From an uncultured bacterium (lineage in GTDB: Bacteria; Verrucomicrobiota; Kiritimatiellia; RFP12; UBA1067): DNA of 38,899 nt. Position 1 is the stretch's first letter. Each line of letters opens with the position of its first letter. A model generated the notes under the pieces. The model was given only the letters and a program-made list of their open reading frames with translations. It ran no database searches and was not told the DNA's origin. A program made the position numbers and the translations under genes. Location of the stretch: NCBI GenBank assembly GCA_902763655.1, contig CACWSW010000059.1, forward strand, positions 1 through 38,899, read 5' to 3'. Positions 8,594 through 18,822 of the stretch are shown here, piece by piece.

Positions 8594-9403
8594 TCAGCCC
8601 TTGATCCACTCGACAATTTCCTTGGCGATGTCGTCCACCGCCATGTCCTTCTTCACCACCGTCGCGCGCTTGGCGGACGGCACCTCGGTCTTCTCGTAGG
8701 CGATGCCGCCCGTGCCGACGCTGGCGACCGGCGCCTTCATGAGCGCTGGCATGATGCCGCGCATGTTCATCATGCCCGTCTGCGGGTTGTTAGGCGGCTC
8801 GGGCAGGCTGCCGGTGGCCCAGCCGATCGCCGCCGGGAAGCCGGAGCATGTGGAGGAGAGGTACTGTCCGCCCTCGATGCGCTCGAGCACCGTGAAGGTG
8901 TCGTCGTCCGCGAGCTTCAGCTCGTCCACGCCCATGAAGAACTCGGTGATGCCGAGCGTCTCGGCCACGAACTGGAGCGTCACTCCCGCGTCGCGGGAGG
9001 CGGACGCGCAGCCGCCGAAGAGGAGGGTTGCGGAGAGGTCGAGGCCGGGGATGGCCTTGATCGCCTTGGCGAGCTCGGCGGCGGTCTCTCGGGCGTCGGT
9101 GAAGCCGCCGGCAGGGGCGTTCACGGCAACGAGCTGGAAGGGGGCCTTCTGGGCGACCGTCATCATCAGCTGCTGGAGCTTGGCCTTGGGGCCGAGGGCG
9201 ACGAGCGTGACGGTGGAGCCGGCGCGCTGCTTCGCGAGGTTTGCCGCCTCGTACAGGGCGCATGCCGCCCACGGGTCGAGCACGCTCGGCAGCATCTGCT
9301 CGTTCTTGAGTCCGGGCCCCTGCGGGGTCTGGACAGGTTCCAGCGTCTGGAGCGGGTCAGGCACCAGCGACCCGCACACGATTATGTTCAACGGTTTAGC
9401 CAT
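8594..9403 (-). CDS. etfB: Electron transfer flavoprotein beta subunit
   Basis: 269 residues. Recognised by MAKPLNIIVCGSLVPDP at the start, the central LDPWAACALYEAANL, TLVALGP and LLFGGCASASRD stretches, and ERIEGGQYLSSTCSGFPAAIG with the following MRGIMPALMKAP, matching the EtfB fold that holds AMP or a second FAD. AAAGGAAAG sits just before the ATG at 9403. It is the first gene of the etfBA operon and divergent from the EF-G-like gene. Confidence 0.87.
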   Translation of the reverse strand: MAKPLNIIVCGSLVPDPLQTLEPVQTPQGPGLKNEQMLPSVLDPWAACALYEAANLAKQRAGSTVTLVALGPKAKLQQLMMTVAQKAPFQLVAVNAPAGGFTDARETAAELAKAIKAIPGLDLSATLLFGGCASASRDAGVTLQFVAETLGITEFFMGVDELKLADDDTFTVLERIEGGQYLSSTCSGFPAAIGWATGSLPEPPNNPQTGMMNMRGIMPALMKAPVASVGTGGIAYEKTEVPSAKRATVVKKDMAVDDIAKEIVEWIKG

Positions 9404-9441
9404 GTTCTTTCCTTTGAGGATAGTCGCGTCAAGAGACCGCT

Positions 9442-9450
9442 ATTATACCA
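9442..9450 (-). promoter_or_regulatory. Extended -10 box for etfBA
   Basis: TGGTATAAT on the minus strand, 38 bases before the etfB ATG. Unlike several neighbours this gives a normal leader containing a good AAAGGA ribosome site. Confidence 0.6.
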
Positions 9451-9490
9451 TAAACTTTCGCGCATCGCCGTAGTTGCGCGCGGCGGGTTT

Positions 9491-9499
9491 TGGTATAAT
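9491..9499 (+). promoter_or_regulatory. Extended -10 box of the EF-G-like gene, close to the ATG
   Basis: TGGTATAAT ends 8 bases before ATG 9508. The transcript would begin within about two bases of the start codon, and no ribosome site is seen. Confidence 0.6.
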
Positions 9500-9507
9500 C
9501 TCTCGCC

Positions 9508-11575
9508 ATGGAACAAGGCGAACTAGCAAACGTGCGGAACATCGGCATCGTCGCCCACATCGACGCGGGCAAGACGACGACGACCGAGCGCATCCTCTAC
9601 TACACAGGCAAGATCCACGCCATCGGCGAGGTCCACGAGGGCGACACCACCACCGACTGGATGGTGCAGGAGCGCGAGCGCGGCATCACGATCACCTCCG
9701 CCGCCATCTCGTGCGAGTGGAAGGGATGCAAGATCAACCTCATCGACACCCCCGGGCACGTCGACTTCACGATGGAGGTGGAGCGTTCGCTGCGCGTCCT
9801 CGACGGCGCGGTGGGCGTGTTCTGCGCCGTGGGCGGCGTCCAGCCGCAGAGCGAGACGGTCTGGCGCCAGGCGGACCGCTACCACGTGCCGCGCCTCGCG
9901 TTCGTGAACAAGATGGACCGCATGGGCGCGGACTTCGGCCGCGTCGTCCAGGAGATGCGCGACAAGCTGCACGCGAACGCCGTCCCGATCGAGCTTCCAA
10001 TCGGCAAGGAGGATTCCTTCTCCGGCGTCATCGACCTGATCGAGATGAAGGCCGTCGTGTTCGACGAGGCGTCGCTCGGGGCGAAGTTCACCGTTGGCGA
10101 CGTGCCTGCGGAGCTGAAGGACGACGCCGAGCTCGCGCGCGCCGAGCTGTGCGAGAAGGTGGCCGACCTCGACGAGGGCGTGATGGAGGCGTACCTCGAG
10201 AACGGCGACCTCACGGCAGACGAGCTGAAGGGCGCGATCCGCCGCCTCGTGATCTCCAACCAGATGGTGCCGGTGCTGTGCGGCACCTCGCTGCGCGACA
10301 AGGGCGTGCAGCCGCTCCTCGACGCCGTGGCGTGGTACCTTCCGTCGCCGCTCGACCGCCCGGCCACAGAGGCGACCGACCTCAAGAGCGGCAACAAGGT
10401 GACGCGCAAGCCCGACGAGAAGGAGCTGCTCGCGGCGCTCGTCTTCAAGATCGCCGCCGACAGGTTCGTTGGGCGCCTCTACTTCGTGCGAGTCTACTCG
10501 GGCGTCCTCAAGAAGGGCGCGAACGCCTACAACCCGCGCACGCGAAAGCGCGAGCGCATCATGAAGATCGTGCGCCTCTTCGCCGACCAGCAGATCGAGG
10601 TGGACGAGCTGAAGGCGGGCGACATCGGCGCGCTCGTAGGCCTGAAGGACTGCACGACGGGCGACACTCTCTGCTCCGAGATGAAGCCGTGCTACCTGGA
10701 GCGCATCGTCGCGCCGCAGCCCGTGATGTTCCTCGCCATCGAGCCGAAGAGCGGGGCGGACAAGGACAAGCTCGAGGAGTCCATGGCCCAGCTCGCGGCC
10801 GAGGATCCCACCTGCCAGGTGCGCCAGGACGAGGAGACCGGGCAGACAATCCTCTCCGGCATGGGCGAACTGCACCTCGAGATCCTCGTGGACCGCCTGA
10901 AGCGCGAATTCAAGTGCGCGGCGAACGTGGGCAAGCCGATGGTGAGCTACGTGGAGACGGTGACGCAGACGGCCGTGAAGGAGTTCTCGTTCGACCGCGA
11001 GCTCGGCGGCAAGCGCCACGCCGTTTCGCTGACGCTCGAGGTCAAGCCGCTCGAGCGCGGCGCTGGCCGCAAGGTGGAGGTGGGGCGCGTCGTGAAGATG
11101 GCGCTTCCCGATCCGAAGCTCGCCGACTGCATCGAGCAGGGCCTCATGGACGGCGTGATGACGGGCGTCCTCGCGCGCTACCCGATGACCGACATCTGCG
11201 TGACGGCGACGGGCGTGACGATCGTCGACCCCGAGGTCTCGGACGAGATCGCCCTCGGCGGTGATGGGCTTCCGCGAGGCGGCGGAGGCGGCGAAGCCGG
11301 AGTTCCTCGAGCCGATCATGAAGCTCGAGATCACCACGCCGCCGGAGAGCGTTGGCGAGGTGCTGGGCGACCTGAACGGGCGGCGCGGCACGGTGCTCGA
11401 CATGGAGCAGCGCAACGACATGCAGATGGTCCACGCGCGCGTGCCGATGGCGCAGATGTTCGGCTACGCCACGGCGATCCGCTCGCTCACGAAGGGCCGC
11501 GCGTCCTACTCGATGGAGCCGGACAGCTTCGACCTCGTGCCGCGCAACGTGCGCGAGGAACTGCTGTCACGTTAG
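9508..11575 (+). CDS. fusA: Translation elongation factor G-like GTPase (frameshifted near 11255)
   Basis: About 689 residues if the frameshift is ignored, the normal EF-G length. EF-G moves tRNAs and mRNA through the ribosome after peptide bond formation. Motifs: P-loop AHIDAGKT (about residues 16-23), switch region [20 protein letters not shown], then domain [12 protein letters not shown] and domain [26 protein letters not shown]. The first frame runs to about 11254; domain V continues in the +1 frame from about 11258. A loss of two bases in GGCGGTG would explain it. Without correction, domain V is lost and the frame runs without a stop into the next gene. It may be a second EF-G paralogue; GDTTTDW near residue 50 is not the commonest form. 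A sequence error is the simplest reading. Confidence 0.82.
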
Positions 11576-11586
11576 AGGAAAGCGAT

Positions 11587-12840
11587 ATGGTCAAGACACT
11601 GCTGTTTGCCGCTGCGATGTTGCCGTATATGGCATTTGCCGCGGGGAATGCCGCGCCGGTCCGGAACTCTGCGGCTCAGGCCAAGGGCACGACGGCTCCG
11701 GTCAAAAAAGGCACATCGGCGCCGCGCCAAGTCACGGCGGCCGACCTGCAGGGGCTTGAGGATTTGCGGAAGACAGCCGTGGTCGCGCTCGGGATAACGA
11801 ACGCGCCGCGCTTCGATCTCGACTTCATCGCGAAGAACGTGAACGCCCTGCGGCTGCATCCATACATGGACAACGGATGGGCGAAAGGCGTGCAGCTGCC
11901 GTCATTTGAGGACATCAAGCTTTCGCCGGAAGACATGGCCGAGATCGTCGGTCTCTGCATCAAGGCGGCGGACATCTTTGTGCGCGTCTCAGCGCGTGAA
12001 GAGGCGCACAGGCGGCAGCTTGCGGCGCGCGGCGTGGCCGAGCTTCCGGCCTCCAATGCGGCTTGCCGCTTCCGCCTTGACGCCGGCAAGAACTCGTTCC
12101 TGTTCGACAGGTGGGGCGAGCTGCAGATCGACCGCCGCTTTCTCGACAAGGCCGATCTGGCGGTGGTTCGCCAGATCGAGAACTGCTACCGGCGTATCTT
12201 CGGCGGCAGCAAGTACGTGGCCGCCGTGCCTGCGTCCGAGCGGAAGATCGTCTCGCGCGCCGAGGCGCGCAAGACGATGCCGCTTCCCGTGTTCCGCGGG
12301 TTCGAGGACGACAGATACCAGGCCCATGACGCGCTCATCCTCAAGCTGACCGCGGACTTCAACGCGCACAAGGCCGCGTGGATCGGCGGCACTGCCGCCC
12401 AGGCGGCGAAGACGGCGTCGCTGACTCCGGCGATGGTGAAGGCGCACATGATCGAGGAGAGCGGCGGCAACGGCCCCGCCTCGCTCGCCGCCTGGCGCGT
12501 GGATCCGCTGCAGGTGAACGTGCCTGGCGACTGGGACGAGGCCAAGACGGACGTCGGCCTCCGCAAGCCCGTGAAGCGGAACGAGGGGACGCTCGACGCC
12601 AACGTGCGCGCGGCGATCATGTTCCTCGCCCGCAAGGGGTTCGGCAAGTCTGGCAAGGCGGCGCGTCTGCGCCCCACTGGTTTCTTCGACGGCTGGCCGG
12701 ACGCCTTGCGCCGCTACAACGCGCGTCGCGACCGCACGGCCGACGGTCGCTACTACAGCGACGCCTACGCGAGCAAGATTCTCTCCCGCGCTAAGGATCC
12801 CGACGCCTTCGTGCCGATCGAGATCAAGCTGGCGAAGTGA
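11587..12840 (+). CDS. Secreted protein, lytic transglycosylase/lysozyme-like
   Basis: 417 residues from ATG 11587, with AGAGGAAAG just upstream. A signal peptide is clear ([20 protein letters not shown]). The middle (residues ~60-230) is unassigned. The C-terminal ~150 residues resemble a lysozyme-like fold: [14 protein letters not shown], where Glu before Ser-Gly would be catalytic, then [11 protein letters not shown] and a helix [12 protein letters not shown], then the ALRRYNA stretch. Such domains cut the glycan strand of peptidoglycan in the periplasm. The similarity is by motif only, so a non-enzymatic role is possible. It lies 12 bases after the EF-G-like gene and in the same frame as its 5' part. 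Confidence 0.6.
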   Translation: MVKTLLFAAAMLPYMAFAAGNAAPVRNSAAQAKGTTAPVKKGTSAPRQVTAADLQGLEDLRKTAVVALGITNAPRFDLDFIAKNVNALRLHPYMDNGWAKGVQLPSFEDIKLSPEDMAEIVGLCIKAADIFVRVSAREEAHRRQLAARGVAELPASNAACRFRLDAGKNSFLFDRWGELQIDRRFLDKADLAVVRQIENCYRRIFGGSKYVAAVPASERKIVSRAEARKTMPLPVFRGFEDDRYQAHDALILKLTADFNAHKAAWIGGTAAQAAKTASLTPAMVKAHMIEESGGNGPASLAAWRVDPLQVNVPGDWDEAKTDVGLRKPVKRNEGTLDANVRAAIMFLARKGFGKSGKAARLRPTGFFDGWPDALRRYNARRDRTADGRYYSDAYASKILSRAKDPDAFVPIEIKLAK

Positions 12841-12876
12841 TCGCAATGTGGGCGGGACGCCCGTGCTGCCCACCCC

Positions 12877-12967
12877 TGACTGGGACAGCCGCCTTCCAGG
12901 CGGCGGCATTTCCGGTCACTGGCACGTGCCTTCCCATGCGCCGCCAAGATGGCGGCGTTCCCAGTCA
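12877..12967. repeat. Imperfect palindromic intergenic element
   Basis: TGACTGGGA at 12877-12885 pairs with TCCCAGTCA at 12959-12967, and the arms extend inward through GCCGCC/GGCGGC. Inside are smaller hairpins, CCGCC-TTCCA-GGCGG and CGCCGCC-AAGAT-GGCGGCG, so the whole can fold as a branched cruciform. It resembles a REP or MITE-like unit; there is no ORF. Confidence 0.7.
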
Positions 12968-12976
12968 GTGCCATGC

Positions 12977-12996
12977 GGTCGCAACAAGTTGCGACC
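12977..12996. repeat. Perfect 9-bp hairpin
   Basis: GGTCGCAAC-AA-GTTGCGACC. No T-run follows on either strand. It sits just after the palindromic element in the same 294-base gene-free stretch, downstream of the transglycosylase-like gene, and may be part of the same repeat family. Confidence 0.75.
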
Positions 12997-13036
12997 CTCC
13001 CAGTTGGCGGCGGGGTTGCGCTGCGCTGCGCGCGAA

Positions 13037-13113
13037 TTGCGCGTTTGGTATCTTATATGATTTGCGTGTTCGTTCCCACGCGTCTTGCATAGGCGAGATG
13101 AATACCGTATAAT
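13037..13113 (+). promoter_or_regulatory. Promoter P1 with two operator repeats (regulator gene)
   Basis: Box A starts TTGCGC at 13037. Box B is TTGCGTGTTCGTTCC at 13062. The -35 is TTGCAT at 13085-13090 and the -10 is TATAAT at 13108-13113, 17 bases apart. Box A to box B is 25 bases, box B to -35 is 23 and box B to -10 is 46, exactly as at 14320 and 18721. Probably the site through which the adjacent XylR-type regulator controls itself. Confidence 0.85.
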
Positions 13114-13140
13114 CTCGGCAAATCAAAGGAGATAATGCGG

Positions 13141-14316
13141 ATGATGACAATCCTCTTTTTTCAGCCAAGCCTTCTTGAGAACAACCGCCGGAAGCTGGAC
13201 GGCGTCTACCGCTACGCGCGGGCTGCCAAGTGGCGGGTGCAGGTTGTGCCGTATGGAGAGGCGGCGGTGAGCCGTGCCGGAGGAGATGGCCGTCTTGGCG
13301 CTGCCGACATCGTCCGCCTGCTGGAGCTATGGCGTCCGGACGGAGTAATAGTTGATTGCGTGCTGATGATGAAGCCGTTGGCGATTGAGGCTTTTTCTAA
13401 TGTGCCTACCGTGTTTCTTGGGCGGCCGCGCAAGTCTGGCATACTCTGCGTGGAGATTGACAACGAGGCGGTTGCAGCAACAGCGGCTAAGCTGCTGCTG
13501 TTGCTCGATTGCAAGTCGTTCATCTACGTGCCGCATCGTGACAACCCGAAGTGGAGCATGATCAGGGAGCGAACTTTCGCGGACATCCTGCGCATCAACG
13601 GACAAGACTGTTGTCGCTTGGCGGAGGTCTCTTCACGTGGAACGCAGGAAAGATTCCGGAAACAGATCAAGGATGCGCTTGTCCAGGCACCCAAACCGGT
13701 CGGCGTGTTTGCGGCAAACGACTACATGGCGGAACAGGCGCTTGCCGTGGCCCGTGCCGCGCGGATGGCCGTACCCCGGGATGTACTGGTGGTTGGCGTG
13801 GACAATGATCTGCCGATATGCGAGAACACGTCCCCCACCCTCACGAGCATCCTTCCCGACTTCGACGGCGCGGGATATCAGGCGGCGCGGCTCTTGGACG
13901 AGCGGATGCGCCATCCGAGACGGGCGCTGGAGTCGATCTGCATCAGCGAGACGTCCGTTTGCCGTCGCGAGTCGACCAACCGTTACCGGCGTACAAGCGA
14001 CAGGGTCGGGGCCGCGACGGAGTTGATTCGCCTGCGCGCCTGCGATGGGTTGCGCGCGCGAGACGTAATCGCCGCCATGGGTACAAGTCGCCGGCTGGCC
14101 GAGCTGCGCTTCCGAGAAGTGGTCGGCATGTCGATTCTCGCTGCGATTCAGCGGCAACGCGTCGAGCAGGCAAAGTGGCAGCTCCAGCATTCCGCATCTC
14201 TTGTCGCCGACATCGCCGCCCGTTGCGGCTATCGCTCGGTTCGTGCGCTGCGCAAGGTATTCGTCCGAGAAACGGGGATGAGCCCGGCGGACTGGCGACG
14301 GCAGGGCTCACATTGA
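13141..14316 (+). CDS. XylR-type regulator: sugar-binding-protein-like domain plus AraC DNA-binding domain
   Basis: About 391 residues. Start at ATG 13141 is preferred because AAAGGAG at 13125-13131 is then nine bases away; ATG 13135 would be too close. The N-terminal two thirds has the LacI/periplasmic-binding fold: ILFFQPSLLENNRRKLDGVYRYA, PDGVIVDCVLM, PTVFLGRP, VFAANDYMAEQAL, VVGVDNDLPICENTSPTLTSI. The C-terminal ~100 residues hold two AraC-type helix-turn-helices (LRARDVIAAMGTSRRLAELRF; VADIAARCGYRSVRALRKVF). The family senses a sugar or small ligand and activates promoters through direct repeats. Its own promoter and those of the next two transcription units share operator repeats in identical layout, so it very probably controls all three. 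The ligand is unknown. Confidence 0.88.
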   Translation: MMTILFFQPSLLENNRRKLDGVYRYARAAKWRVQVVPYGEAAVSRAGGDGRLGAADIVRLLELWRPDGVIVDCVLMMKPLAIEAFSNVPTVFLGRPRKSGILCVEIDNEAVAATAAKLLLLLDCKSFIYVPHRDNPKWSMIRERTFADILRINGQDCCRLAEVSSRGTQERFRKQIKDALVQAPKPVGVFAANDYMAEQALAVARAARMAVPRDVLVVGVDNDLPICENTSPTLTSILPDFDGAGYQAARLLDERMRHPRRALESICISETSVCRRESTNRYRRTSDRVGAATELIRLRACDGLRARDVIAAMGTSRRLAELRFREVVGMSILAAIQRQRVEQAKWQLQHSASLVADIAARCGYRSVRALRKVFVRETGMSPADWRRQGSH

Positions 14317-14319
14317 TCT

Positions 14320-14396
14320 TTGCGCAAAGCATGCCTGTCATTTCTTGCGCATTCGTTCCTGCAGAAGTTGCATTCGTGTTCTGATGCCCGTATACT
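14320..14396 (+). promoter_or_regulatory. Promoter P2 with two operator repeats (RND operon)
   Basis: Box A TTGCGCAA at 14320; box B TTGCGCATTCGTTCCT at 14345; -35 TTGCAT at 14368; -10 TATACT at 14391, 17 bases after the -35. Distances from box B match P1 and P3 exactly. The region starts 4 bases after the regulator stop. Confidence 0.87.
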
Positions 14397-14423
14397 GTCT
14401 TGCGTCAAGGACGTAAAAGCATC

Positions 14424-15632
14424 ATGTCGAACAGGAAAGAAGATTTCAGAAACAAAACTTGCGGAAAGTTGTCGGCGGCAGTCGTATTGGCGGCAGTGTT
14501 CGCTGCCGGATGGCTGGCGCGCGACCTCGTGGGATTTCGTCCGGGAAGCGTCGCGCCTCGGGCGGCAACCACGCCGTCGGTGACGGCGATCGTCGTGACG
14601 AACGCCGTGTTCAATCCGGTACGCGAGTTCGTGGGGCGCGTGGAGCCGGTACAGGAGGTGGACGTTCTCCCGCAGATCGACGGCTACCTGACCAGCGTCA
14701 AGTTCAGCGAGGGGGCCACGGTAAGGCGCGGGGATGTGCTGTACGAGATTGACGTCGAACGTTACGAGGCGGCGCATCGCCTGCGTCTAGCCGAACTTGA
14801 GCAGGCGAAGAGCCAGTCTGCAGAGGCCGTCGCCGCCAAGGAGAAGGCAGACCGCTACCTTGCGCGGCTGAAGGCGGCGGACGGGCGCGGCGTCCCGCAG
14901 ACTGACCTTGACTCGGCCGAGGCCGAGGCCAACGCCGCCAAGGCGGCCTGCGAAAGCGCCCGCGCGAAGATCGCCCAGGCGGAAGCGAACCTCATGCTCG
15001 CCGCCGTTGACGTGAAGCATACGAAGATACATGCGCCCATGTCCGGCAGGATCGGCAAGTCCCTCATGCATGTGGGCGACTATGTCACCCCGTCGAAAGG
15101 ACGCCTTGCCCGCATCGTGCAGAGCGATCCCATCCGCGTCTCGTTTCCGCTTTCCGACCGCGAGTACATGACGTGGCTCGAGGAGGCGGCGAAGAGAGGG
15201 ACGGACGCGCGGGCGTCGAGGCGTCTGCGCCTGCGGCTGCCGAACGATTCCGTCTACGGCGCGGAAGGCGCATGGGAATTCGACGACAACGAGATCGATC
15301 CCTCCACGGCGACGATCCAGCTGCGGCTTTCGTTCGCGAACCCGAAAGGGTTGCTGGTGCCAAACTCGTTTGTGCGCGTCCTTTCCGACGAACGGAATCC
15401 GCAGAAGGTTCTCGTCGTTCCTGACGCCGCCATCGTTGCCGGCGAAGACGGATGTTCGGTGTGGGTGGTGGCGGACGACTGCACGGTGGCGCGGCGGCGG
15501 ATTGCCAAGGGCCCCTCGGCGGAGGGATTGACGGTCGTCGCCAAGGGACTTGCGGAAGGCGAGCGGATAGTGCATCGTGGCGTCCACAAGCTGAACGAGG
15601 GGATGACGGTCAACCTCGCGGAGGCCGAATGA
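14424..15632 (+). CDS. RND efflux membrane fusion (periplasmic adaptor) protein
   Basis: 402 residues from ATG 14424, with AAGGA ~13 bases upstream. The protein bridges an inner-membrane RND pump and an outer-membrane channel. It has a single N-terminal membrane anchor (~residues 15-37: [17 protein letters not shown]), a barrel-sandwich half [21 protein letters not shown], a long alpha-helical hairpin rich in Ala and Glu (~105-190), the second half [20 protein letters not shown], and beta-barrel and membrane-proximal domains ending [17 protein letters not shown]. First gene of a two-gene operon with the pump (ATGA overlap). No TolC-type channel gene is present here, so one encoded elsewhere must serve. 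Confidence 0.9.
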   Translation: MSNRKEDFRNKTCGKLSAAVVLAAVFAAGWLARDLVGFRPGSVAPRAATTPSVTAIVVTNAVFNPVREFVGRVEPVQEVDVLPQIDGYLTSVKFSEGATVRRGDVLYEIDVERYEAAHRLRLAELEQAKSQSAEAVAAKEKADRYLARLKAADGRGVPQTDLDSAEAEANAAKAACESARAKIAQAEANLMLAAVDVKHTKIHAPMSGRIGKSLMHVGDYVTPSKGRLARIVQSDPIRVSFPLSDREYMTWLEEAAKRGTDARASRRLRLRLPNDSVYGAEGAWEFDDNEIDPSTATIQLRLSFANPKGLLVPNSFVRVLSDERNPQKVLVVPDAAIVAGEDGCSVWVVADDCTVARRRIAKGPSAEGLTVVAKGLAEGERIVHRGVHKLNEGMTVNLAEAE

Positions 15633-18600
15633 TCTTCGTCAAACGTCCGCGCTTCGCCGTGGTGATGGCGATCGTACTTTCGTTGGCCGGGCTCATTTCG
15701 CTATCGTTCCTGCCCGTGGCGCAGTATCCGAGCGTCGCGCCGCCGCGCATCGTGGCGAAGTGCAGCTATCCGGGCGCGAACGCCGAGGAGGTGATGCGGA
15801 CGGTTGGGGTGCCGCTGGAGGAAGGATTGAACGGCGTGGAGGGGATGCTGTTCATGACATCCGGGAGCAACGACGCCGGCGGCTATTCGGCGTCGGTGAC
15901 GTTCGAGGTGGGGACGGACAAGGACGTGGCGCTCATGAAGGTGCAGAACCGCGTGCAGCAGAAGCTTTCCAAGCTCCCGGTGGAGGTGCGGAACACGGGC
16001 GTGAGCGTGGTGTGCGCGAGCGAGGACCAGCTTGGTTTCGTTTGCCTCACGTCGTCGGACGGCACGATGAGCCGCTTCGAGATCGCGGACTACGTGTACC
16101 AGACGGTCCGTCCGGCGTTGCTGCGCGTGCCGGGCGTGGGCGATGCCACGGTTCGCGGCCCGGAGGCGGCCGTGCGCGTGTGGCTGGACCCGAAGAGGCT
16201 GGCGGCGTGCGGACTCAATTCCGAGGAGGTGGTCGGGGCAATCAAGAACCAGAACGTGCAGGCGTCCATCGGCAAGGTGGGAGCATCGCCCACTGGCAAC
16301 CCAGACCTCCTTTCGCTTACGCTGATATCCAAGGGACGCCTCTCGCGGCCGGAAGAGTTCGCCGACATCGTGGTTCGCTCGGGCGAGAACGGCGGACAGC
16401 TCCGCCTGCGCGACGTGGCTCGCGTCGAGATCGCCCAGCACGAGTACACTTACGACAGTTCGTACGATGGAGCGCCGTCCGTGGCCATCGACCTCAACCA
16501 GATATCGGGCGCAAACGCGATCCGCACGGTCAACGCGATACGCGAGACGATGGCAGACCTCGCGAAGCGCTTCCCGAAGGGGCTCGAGTGGTCGATGCCG
16601 TACGACACGACGGAATACGTGCACGCCTGCCTGCGCGAGATCGTCGAGACCCTGGCGCTCACGGTTCTTCTGGTGGCGCTTGTCTGCTGGCTGTTCCTCC
16701 AGGACTGGCGGGCGACGATCGTCCCCGTGGCCACGATTCCGGTGGCGCTCCTTTCGACGTTCACGGTGATGGCTGCGCTTGGATACTCCGTGAACATCCT
16801 CACGCTCTTCGGGCTCGTGCTCGCGATAGGGCTAGTGGTGGACGACGCGATCGTGGTGGTGGAGCGTGTGCAGCACCTGATGGCGGAAGAGGGGCTGGAC
16901 GCCAAGGCGGCGACGACGCGGGCGATGAAGGACGTCGCCGGGGCGATCGTCGCCACGATGCTCGTGCTGCTGGGCATCTTTGTGCCGGTGGGATTCGTCG
17001 GGGGCGTGGCGGGCGTCATCTACAGGCAGTTTTCCGTGACGCTTGCGGCGGCGGTGGTGTTCTCTGCGGTATGCTCGCTGTCACTCTCGCCCGCGCTCTG
17101 CTCGGTGCTTCTGAGGCCGCGCAAGGCGGCGGCGCGCGGCGTGTTCGCCTGGTTCAACGCGGCGCTTGGTTGTGCACGGGGGGCGTACGTGCGCACGGCC
17201 CTCGCGCTGGCCCGGAAGGGCGGCATGCTCGTGGCGCTGCTTCTCCTCGCGACGCTGGCCGCCGCCACGTTCGCAAAGCACATCCCCAAGGCGTTCATCC
17301 CGGACGAGGACCTGGGCGTCGTCAAGTGCGACGTCAACACGCCCGAGGGCACCACCCTCCCGGTGACCATGCGCGTGTGCAACGAGGTGGCGGAGAAGGT
17401 ACGCGCCATCCCCGGCGTGAGGAGTGTCCTGAGCATCGCCGGCGACAGCTATGTGGGCGGCATGGGCGAGAATCAGGCAATGATGGTGGCGACCCTTGAC
17501 AACTGGTCCGAGCGCACCGACCCGGAACGGAGCGTCGGGGCGATCCGCGCGAAGATCGCGCGCATTGCAGACTCGATGCCGATGGCCGTCATCCGCACGT
17601 TCCTTCCGCCGTCCGTGCCTGGCCTCAGTTCCCTTGGCGGCGTGAAGGTGAGCTTCGAATCGCGCGGCGACCTCGATTCGATGCGGCTCGACCGCGAGAC
17701 GTGCGCGATCGCGGCGGAACTCGAGAAGTCTCCCAAGATAACCGAGGTCGTGTTCGGCGCGATCGCCCGCACGCCGCACCTGCGGCTGCGGATAGATCGC
17801 GCGAAGTGCGAGCTGATGAAGGTTCCGCTGGCGAGCGTCTACGCCACGCTGCAGAACTATCTCGGCTCGCTCTACGTCAACGACGTCAATCTCGGCGTGA
17901 CGGTGAACCGCGTCACCGTGCAGGCCGCCTGGCCGGACCGCGCGTCGCCGGAAAGCGCGCTCGACCTCTTCGTCCGGTCGTCCTCTGGGGCGATGGTGCC
18001 GCTTTCCGCCCTCGCGCAGACGGAGGTGACGCCCGGCCCCTGCAACATCTACCGGTACAACCAGTACCTCTTCTGCGCGCCGAACATCCAGCTCGCGCCG
18101 GGCGTCTCGAGCGGCGAGGGCATGGAGGAGGTGGCGCGGATATTGGACGAGAAGATGCCGTCCGACTACGCGTACGAGTGGAACGGCATGAGCTACCACG
18201 AGAGCCGCAACAAGGGCAACGGCGGCATGGTGTTTGCGCTCGCCATCCTGTTCGGGTACCTGTTCCTCGTGGCGCACTACGAGAGCTGGACGACGCCGCT
18301 GCCGGTGATGCTTGGCGTGGTGTTCGCGGCGTTTGGCGCGCTTCTGGGGCTTAGGATCGCGGGCATGCCGCTTTCCATCTATGCGCAGCTCGGGCTTGTG
18401 CTGCTGATCGGGCTCGCCGCGAAAAACGCGATTCTGATCGTGGCGTTCGCAAAGGACGCGCGCGAACGCGGAGGGGTGCCGGTGATGGAAGCCGCCGCGA
18501 CGGGGGCGAAGGAACGCTTCCGCGCCGTGCTGATGACATCCGCCACCTTCATCTTCGGCCTGCTGCCGATGGTGTTCGCTACCGGCGCCGGTTCCGTGAG

Positions 18601-18712
18601 CCGCCAGGCGATCGGCGTCGCCACGCTTTCTGGGATGCTGGCGACCACGCTTGTCGGGATCGTGTTCGTCCCCGGCCTTTTCGTCGTACTCCGCCAGCTG
18701 AAGGAGAGGTGA
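15629..18712 (+). CDS. RND multidrug efflux pump, AcrB/HAE1 type
   Basis: 1027 residues, the usual length. It exports hydrophobic or amphiphilic compounds from the membrane and periplasm using proton flow. The start ATG overlaps the adaptor stop (ATGA). Motifs: first membrane helix at residues ~9-28, [15 protein letters not shown], paired proton-relay Asp405-Asp406 in [14 protein letters not shown], Lys932 in [16 protein letters not shown], and the two large periplasmic loops. The internal repeat typical of RND pumps is complete, with no lesion. Its promoter (P2) carries the regulator operators, so expression should respond to the adjacent XylR-type regulator. Substrate unknown. Confidence 0.93.
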   Translation: MIFVKRPRFAVVMAIVLSLAGLISLSFLPVAQYPSVAPPRIVAKCSYPGANAEEVMRTVGVPLEEGLNGVEGMLFMTSGSNDAGGYSASVTFEVGTDKDVALMKVQNRVQQKLSKLPVEVRNTGVSVVCASEDQLGFVCLTSSDGTMSRFEIADYVYQTVRPALLRVPGVGDATVRGPEAAVRVWLDPKRLAACGLNSEEVVGAIKNQNVQASIGKVGASPTGNPDLLSLTLISKGRLSRPEEFADIVVRSGENGGQLRLRDVARVEIAQHEYTYDSSYDGAPSVAIDLNQISGANAIRTVNAIRETMADLAKRFPKGLEWSMPYDTTEYVHACLREIVETLALTVLLVALVCWLFLQDWRATIVPVATIPVALLSTFTVMAALGYSVNILTLFGLVLAIGLVVDDAIVVVERVQHLMAEEGLDAKAATTRAMKDVAGAIVATMLVLLGIFVPVGFVGGVAGVIYRQFSVTLAAAVVFSAVCSLSLSPALCSVLLRPRKAAARGVFAWFNAALGCARGAYVRTALALARKGGMLVALLLLATLAAATFAKHIPKAFIPDEDLGVVKCDVNTPEGTTLPVTMRVCNEVAEKVRAIPGVRSVLSIAGDSYVGGMGENQAMMVATLDNWSERTDPERSVGAIRAKIARIADSMPMAVIRTFLPPSVPGLSSLGGVKVSFESRGDLDSMRLDRETCAIAAELEKSPKITEVVFGAIARTPHLRLRIDRAKCELMKVPLASVYATLQNYLGSLYVNDVNLGVTVNRVTVQAAWPDRASPESALDLFVRSSSGAMVPLSALAQTEVTPGPCNIYRYNQYLFCAPNIQLAPGVSSGEGMEEVARILDEKMPSDYAYEWNGMSYHESRNKGNGGMVFALAILFGYLFLVAHYESWTTPLPVMLGVVFAAFGALLGLRIAGMPLSIYAQLGLVLLIGLAAKNAILIVAFAKDARERGGVPVMEAAATGAKERFRAVLMTSATFIFGLLPMVFATGAGSVSRQAIGVATLSGMLATTLVGIVFVPGLFVVLRQLKER

Positions 18713-18720
18713 CAGGCTAG

Positions 18721-18797
18721 TTGCGCAATCGATACCTATTATTTATTGCGCATTCGTTCCTCGATGCATTGCGTGAAGATTCTGAATGCCATATACT
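18721..18797 (+). promoter_or_regulatory. Promoter P3 with two operator repeats (LamG gene)
   Basis: Box A TTGCGCAA at 18721; box B TTGCGCATTCGTTCCT at 18746, identical to P2; -35 TTGCGT at 18769; -10 TATACT at 18792. All distances equal those in P1 and P2. It follows the pump stop by 8 bases, so the LamG gene has its own start inside the cluster. Confidence 0.87.
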
Positions 18798-18822
18798 ACA
18801 TTTGCTTAAGGAGAACTAGGAA

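Noticed and set aside
9523-11421. A 632-codon frame antisense to EF-G
   Set aside because: Arg/His/Val-rich shadow of a GC-rich gene with no recognisable motif.
9508-12840. EF-G/transglycosylase fusion protein of 1110 residues
   Set aside because: The join is produced by a frameshift; EF-G domain V is present in the other frame and the second gene has its own ribosome site and signal peptide.
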